From positions 27,484 through 36,017 of the forward strand of contig JAGQRL010000091.1 in the NCBI GenBank assembly GCA_020425485.1: a stretch of 8,534 nucleotides of DNA. Direction: 5' to 3'. Below are positions 5,915 to 8,534 of the stretch, one piece after another. The translations under genes and the position numbers were made by a program. The stretch comes from Rhodospirillaceae bacterium. Lineage in GTDB: Bacteria; Pseudomonadota; Alphaproteobacteria; DSM-16000; Inquilinaceae. The stretch's first letter is position 1; each line of letters starts with the position of its first letter. Under the pieces are notes generated by a model. The model was not told the origin of the DNA, searched no databases, and saw only the letters and a program-made list of their open reading frames with translations.

Positions 5915-7015
5915 TTACATCTCGCTGTAGTTGCCGTCGTGCCACACGTACCAGACGTAGGCCGGCTGCTCGATGTCGCCGTTGTCGTCGAAGGTCAGCG
6001 TGCCGATCACGGTCTCGAAGGTGCCGCCGTGGATGGCATCTTCCAGCGCCTGCAGATCGGTGGTGCCGGCCTCTTCGGCGGCCGCGGCGAACACCTGGAT
6101 GGCCGCATAGGTGTAGAGCGTGTAGCCCTCAGGCTCGATGCCCTCGGCGCGGAAGCGCTCCACCACGTCGGCGGCGGTCTCGAAGTTCCGCGGGTCGGGG
6201 CCGAAGGTCATCAGCGTGCCTTCGCCGGCATCGCCGGTGATCGCCCAGTACTCATCGGTGACCAGCGCGTCGCCGGAAACCAGCTGGGTGTCCATGCCCT
6301 GCTCGCGCATCTGGCGGACCATCAGGCCGGCTTCGGTGTGGTAGCCGCCGACATACAGAACGTCGATGTTCTCGGCGTTCAGGCGGGTGATCAGGGCGCT
6401 GTAGTCGCTCTCGCCCGGGGTGTAGGCCTGGTACAGCGTCTCGGTCACGCCCAGGTCGTGCAGGGCCGCCAGGGTGGCATCGGCCAGGCCCTTACCGTAG
6501 GCGGTACGGTCGTGGACGATGGCGATGTTGGCATCGGGGAAGTTCTCCGCCAGGTAGGCGGCAGCGATCGTCCCCTGCTGGTCGTCACGGCCGCAGACGC
6601 GGAACACGTTCGGGCCGCCGTCGTCGGTCAGGGCCGGGTTGGTGGAGGCCGGCGAGATCTGCAGCACGCCTTCCTCGGTGTACACCTGGCTGGCAGGGAT
6701 CGACGAACCGGAGCAGAAGTGCCCGGCCATGAAGATCACGCCCTCGGCCACCGCATCGTTGGCCACGGAGACGGCCTGGCGCGGGTCGCAGGCGTCGTCG
6801 CCGACGAACAGCTCAAGCTGCTCACCCAGCACGCCGCCGGCTGCGTTGAGATCGGCCACCGCCATTTCCGCGCCATTGGCCATCTGCTCGCCGAAGGAGG
6901 CGTACTGGCCGGTCATCGGACCGGCGGTGCCGATCACGATCTGCGCGTTGGCGGAAGCGGCGCCGAGTGCCGAAAGGGCAACGGCAGCAACCAACATGGA
7001 CTTGAGGCTGGTCAT
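5915..7015 (-). CDS. branched-chain amino acid ABC transporter, periplasmic substrate-binding protein (LivK/LivJ type)
   Basis: This 366-residue secreted protein has a Sec signal peptide at 1-24 with cleavage expected at ANA|Q. The mature part begins IVIGTAGPMTGQYA, typical of type I periplasmic binding proteins of the Leu/Ile/Val family. Cys76 and Cys101 are 25 residues apart, matching the disulfide spacing of E. coli LivJ/LivK. A third cysteine (Cys141) lies in FRVCGRDDQQG. The ligand-site region SPASTNPALTD and the IAIVHDRTAYGKG strand are well conserved, and the C-terminal GTLTFDDNGDI block is present. It captures a hydrophobic or other amino acid in the periplasm and hands it to a Liv permease. 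The ATG at 7015-7013 has GGGAG about 11 bases upstream, a slightly long spacing. It lies downstream of livF and a lipoprotein gene on the same strand. Exact substrate preference is not readable, because this family also binds amides, ureas and aromatic acids. Confidence 0.95.
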   Translation of the reverse strand: MTSLKSMLVAAVALSALGAASANAQIVIGTAGPMTGQYASFGEQMANGAEMAVADLNAAGGVLGEQLELFVGDDACDPRQAVSVANDAVAEGVIFMAGHFCSGSSIPASQVYTEEGVLQISPASTNPALTDDGGPNVFRVCGRDDQQGTIAAAYLAENFPDANIAIVHDRTAYGKGLADATLAALHDLGVTETLYQAYTPGESDYSALITRLNAENIDVLYVGGYHTEAGLMVRQMREQGMDTQLVSGDALVTDEYWAITGDAGEGTLMTFGPDPRNFETAADVVERFRAEGIEPEGYTLYTYAAIQVFAAAAEEAGTTDLQALEDAIHGGTFETVIGTLTFDDNGDIEQPAYVWYVWHDGNYSEM

Positions 7016-7180
7016 GGTGAATCGAACTCCCTGTTTACGTAGCTTGGTCTGAGGGTTGGAGCGGTCCGGCGCCGGGCGCCCATTGCGTCGCTGTGCCGCG
7101 CCGTTCCAGACCGCCCATTCTCCGGGCAGCCCTGGGTTGCGAAGTTAGCATCGTTGGTACGGTGCGCAAACGGTTTGCCT

Positions 7181-7198
7181 GCCGGGAGGGTGCCCGGC
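7181..7198 (-). other. hairpin in the gap upstream of the binding-protein gene
   Basis: GCCGGG (7181-7186) pairs with CCCGGC (7193-7198) around a six-base loop. It sits inside the 243-bp untranslated gap 7016-7258 between the lipoprotein and binding-protein genes. No T tract follows. It could be a partial terminator or a processing/stability element that lets the binding protein be made at a different level from the membrane parts. Confidence 0.35.
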
Positions 7199-7237
7199 AC
7201 GTTGCAATCCACCTTTCCCGGCCCCGTGACAACGCAT

Positions 7238-7266
7238 CCGATCATCCGGCGGTTCCGATCATTCGG
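7238..7266. repeat. 12-bp near-identical direct repeat
   Basis: CCGATCATCCGG (7238-7249) and CCGATCATTCGG (7255-7266) differ at one base and start 17 bp apart. The second copy spans the stop codon of the lipoprotein gene. Each copy is itself partly palindromic. It may be a protein site or chance. Confidence 0.4.
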
Positions 7267-8086
7267 CACCGGCACTCGAACGGTTCCGCCAGCCGAACAG
7301 GCCCTGGCGCTCGTAGATCCACGGATACTGGGTCACCATCTTGCGCGCCTGGGTCAGCCTGTAGCTGACCGTGAAGATCACCGTCAGCACCACCAGGCGG
7401 ATGACGTAGCCGGAAATCAGCGTGCCGTCGCCATCGAACAGGCCATAGACCAGGAACATATCGGCGAACGACAGCAGGGCGCAGTAGAAGATGCCGGTCA
7501 TCGGCGCCTTCCAGCCATTGGCCAGCGCCTGGCCGGCCATGAACGCCGCCCCGCCGAACAGCACCACCGTAAGGCCGATGAACACCAGCACATTGGTGCC
7601 GAGGATGTCGTCCACCCGGAAGGTGGCGTGGAACGTCGCCTCGCCGCCGAAGAACTCCTCGCTGTAAAGGGTGATGCTGTCCTCGGTGAGATCGCGCACC
7701 TCGACGTTGTAGACCGAGTTGCCCGTCTGGCCGCGGATCTCCGGGTCGGTTTGCTCCAGCACCCCCAGCATGCGTTCCACGGAGTAGCTGCCGATCTCCA
7801 GCAGGTTCATGCGCAGGACCACGCCGGAGACCGGCTCGTCGCCCTCCGACAGGTCCATCTCGGTGTCGACGGTGTAGCGCCCGGCGATGTTGTGGAGGGC
7901 GCCGACGAAGGGCGCATCGAACAGCTCCTGGGCACCGCTGATGTGGAAGGTGCCGCCGCGTTCCAGCGACACCGTGGTGCCGTCGCCCGTCCAGGCGCCG
8001 TAGAGGCGCTCGTATTCGGTCACCGCACAGCCCGAAAGGATCAGGGTAACCGCCGCCAGCAGAAGGGCGACCACGCGACCGGCCAT
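7259..8086 (-). CDS. unrecognised lipoprotein with three C-terminal membrane helices, inside the Liv operon
   Basis: I do not recognise a family for this 275-residue protein. Residues 1-20 form a lipoprotein signal ending in the lipobox LSGC with Cys20. Residues about 25-160 are a soluble, beta-rich looking domain that starts LYGAWTGDGTTVSLERGGTF, a Gly-x-Trp opening like lipocalin-type or similar small barrel domains. Three hydrophobic helices follow (about 165-187, 194-217, 223-243), then a basic tail of about 30 residues. The predicted layout is a lipid anchor and soluble domain in the periplasm, three helices through the inner membrane, and the tail in the cytoplasm. The ATG overlaps the livF stop as ATGA, with a G-rich ribosome site (GAGGGGGG) just ahead, so it is translationally coupled to livF. 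This suggests a role linked to the importer, but that is inference. Alternatively the N-terminus is an uncleaved helix. Confidence 0.9.
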   Translation of the reverse strand: MAGRVVALLLAAVTLILSGCAVTEYERLYGAWTGDGTTVSLERGGTFHISGAQELFDAPFVGALHNIAGRYTVDTEMDLSEGDEPVSGVVLRMNLLEIGSYSVERMLGVLEQTDPEIRGQTGNSVYNVEVRDLTEDSITLYSEEFFGGEATFHATFRVDDILGTNVLVFIGLTVVLFGGAAFMAGQALANGWKAPMTGIFYCALLSFADMFLVYGLFDGDGTLISGYVIRLVVLTVIFTVSYRLTQARKMVTQYPWIYERQGLFGWRNRSSAGAE

Positions 8087-8534
8087 CAGTGGCCCCCCTC
8101 CAAATAGGCGGCCCGCACCTCCTCGTTGGCGAGGAGTTCGCTGCCGGTGCCGGTGAGCGTCACCTGGCCGTTCACCAGCACATAGCCGCGGTCGGCCAGC
8201 CGGAGCGCGTGGAAGGCGTTCTGCTCCACCAGGAACACGGTCACGCGCTGCTGTTCGTTGATTTCCCGGATCACCCGGAAGATCTGCTTCACGATCATCG
8301 GCGCCAGGCCGAGCGAAGGTTCGTCCAGCAGCAGCAGGCGGGGCCGGCTCATCAGCGCGCGGGCGATCGCCAGCATCTGCTGTTCGCCGCCAGACAGGGT
8401 GCCGCCGCGCTGGTTGCGCCGCTCCTCCAGCCGCGGGAACAGGGAATAGACCCTGGCCAGATCCTCCTGGAAGTAGCTCGGGTCGGTGGACAGCGCGCCC
8501 ATCTGCAGGTTTTCCAGCACCGTCATGCGCGGGA
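8086..8534 (-). CDS. livF: branched-chain amino acid ABC transporter ATP-binding protein LivF, 5' end cut by the window
   Basis: The reading frame is open to the window edge and begins (P)RMTVLENLQMGAL. This is an internal LivF sequence, so the ATG at 8526 is not the true start and the Walker A part lies outside. Roughly the last 148 of about 235 expected residues are seen. Counting from that internal Met, the ABC signature LSGGEQQ is at 44-50, Walker B LLLLDEP at 64-70, and the D-loop SLGLAP at 71-76. The switch region reads FLVEQN (98-103), as is usual in LivF, where the H-loop position is occupied by VEQN rather than a plain His. The C-terminal GQVTLTG and the YLEGGH end are also typical. 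LivF pairs with LivG to power import through LivH/LivM. The stop overlaps the start of the next gene by ATGA. The missing livG, H and M genes are presumably beyond the right edge. Confidence 0.95.
   Translation of the reverse strand, partial: PRMTVLENLQMGALSTDPSYFQEDLARVYSLFPRLEERRNQRGGTLSGGEQQMLAIARALMSRPRLLLLDEPSLGLAPMIVKQIFRVIREINEQQRVTVFLVEQNAFHALRLADRGYVLVNGQVTLTGTGSELLANEEVRAAYLEGGH

Noticed and set aside
5780..7042. 420-codon plus-strand frame opposite the binding-protein gene
   Set aside because: The minus strand carries a signal peptide and LivK motifs in phase; the plus frame has none.
7012..7275. 87-codon minus-strand frame whose TGA overlaps the ATG of the binding-protein gene
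   Set aside because: The overlap looks like coupling, but the protein has random-looking composition rich in Arg, Asn, Pro and Thr. It starts inside the lipoprotein gene end, and no ribosome site or domain is evident.
7154..8107. 317-codon plus-strand frame opposite the lipoprotein gene
   Set aside because: It is His/Gln/Arg-rich antisense sequence with no motif. The minus-strand frame has a lipobox, membrane helices and a coupled start.

Overview
The window is high-GC DNA with tightly packed genes. It most likely comes from an alphaproteobacterium, possibly one related to Rhodospirillales. This rests on GC-rich codon use, a Sco-type copper chaperone (aerobic respiration with a copper cytochrome oxidase), a LivF/LivK-type branched-chain amino acid importer and a glycogen phosphorylase. 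The taxon is inferred from gene content only, and no rRNA or tRNA is present.

Left part (1-1095): The first 44 bases hold the start of a minus-strand gene whose visible residues match the Rossmann start of GDP-mannose 4,6-dehydratase. It is followed by a short gap with four tandem copies of a 13-bp unit and a GC hairpin. A membrane-anchored SCO1/SenC protein comes next, also on the minus strand. A 266-bp divergent gap separates it from the plus-strand genes.

Plus-strand pair (1096-3045): A multi-pass MASE1-like sensor histidine kinase is followed 48 bp later by a small SHOCT-type protein. No response regulator gene is visible next to them. The pair converges on glgP across a gap with a 9-bp perfect stem.

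Minus-strand right part (3170-8534): In transcription order there is the 3' two thirds of livF, a lipoprotein with three C-terminal membrane helices that overlaps livF by ATGA, and, after a 243-bp gap, a periplasmic LivK-type binding protein. A strong double hairpin, including a 26-bp perfect palindrome, ends this importer operon. Downstream is a stand-alone, complete glycogen phosphorylase gene with its own leader, which contains a pair of direct GAATGCTCG repeats that look like a regulator site.

Most of this is ordinary chromosomal housekeeping and transport. The parts that stand out are the unrecognised lipoprotein/membrane hybrid inside the Liv operon, the orphan MASE1 kinase with its SHOCT partner, and the repeat pair upstream of glgP. 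I see no phage, transposon, CRISPR or defence system.
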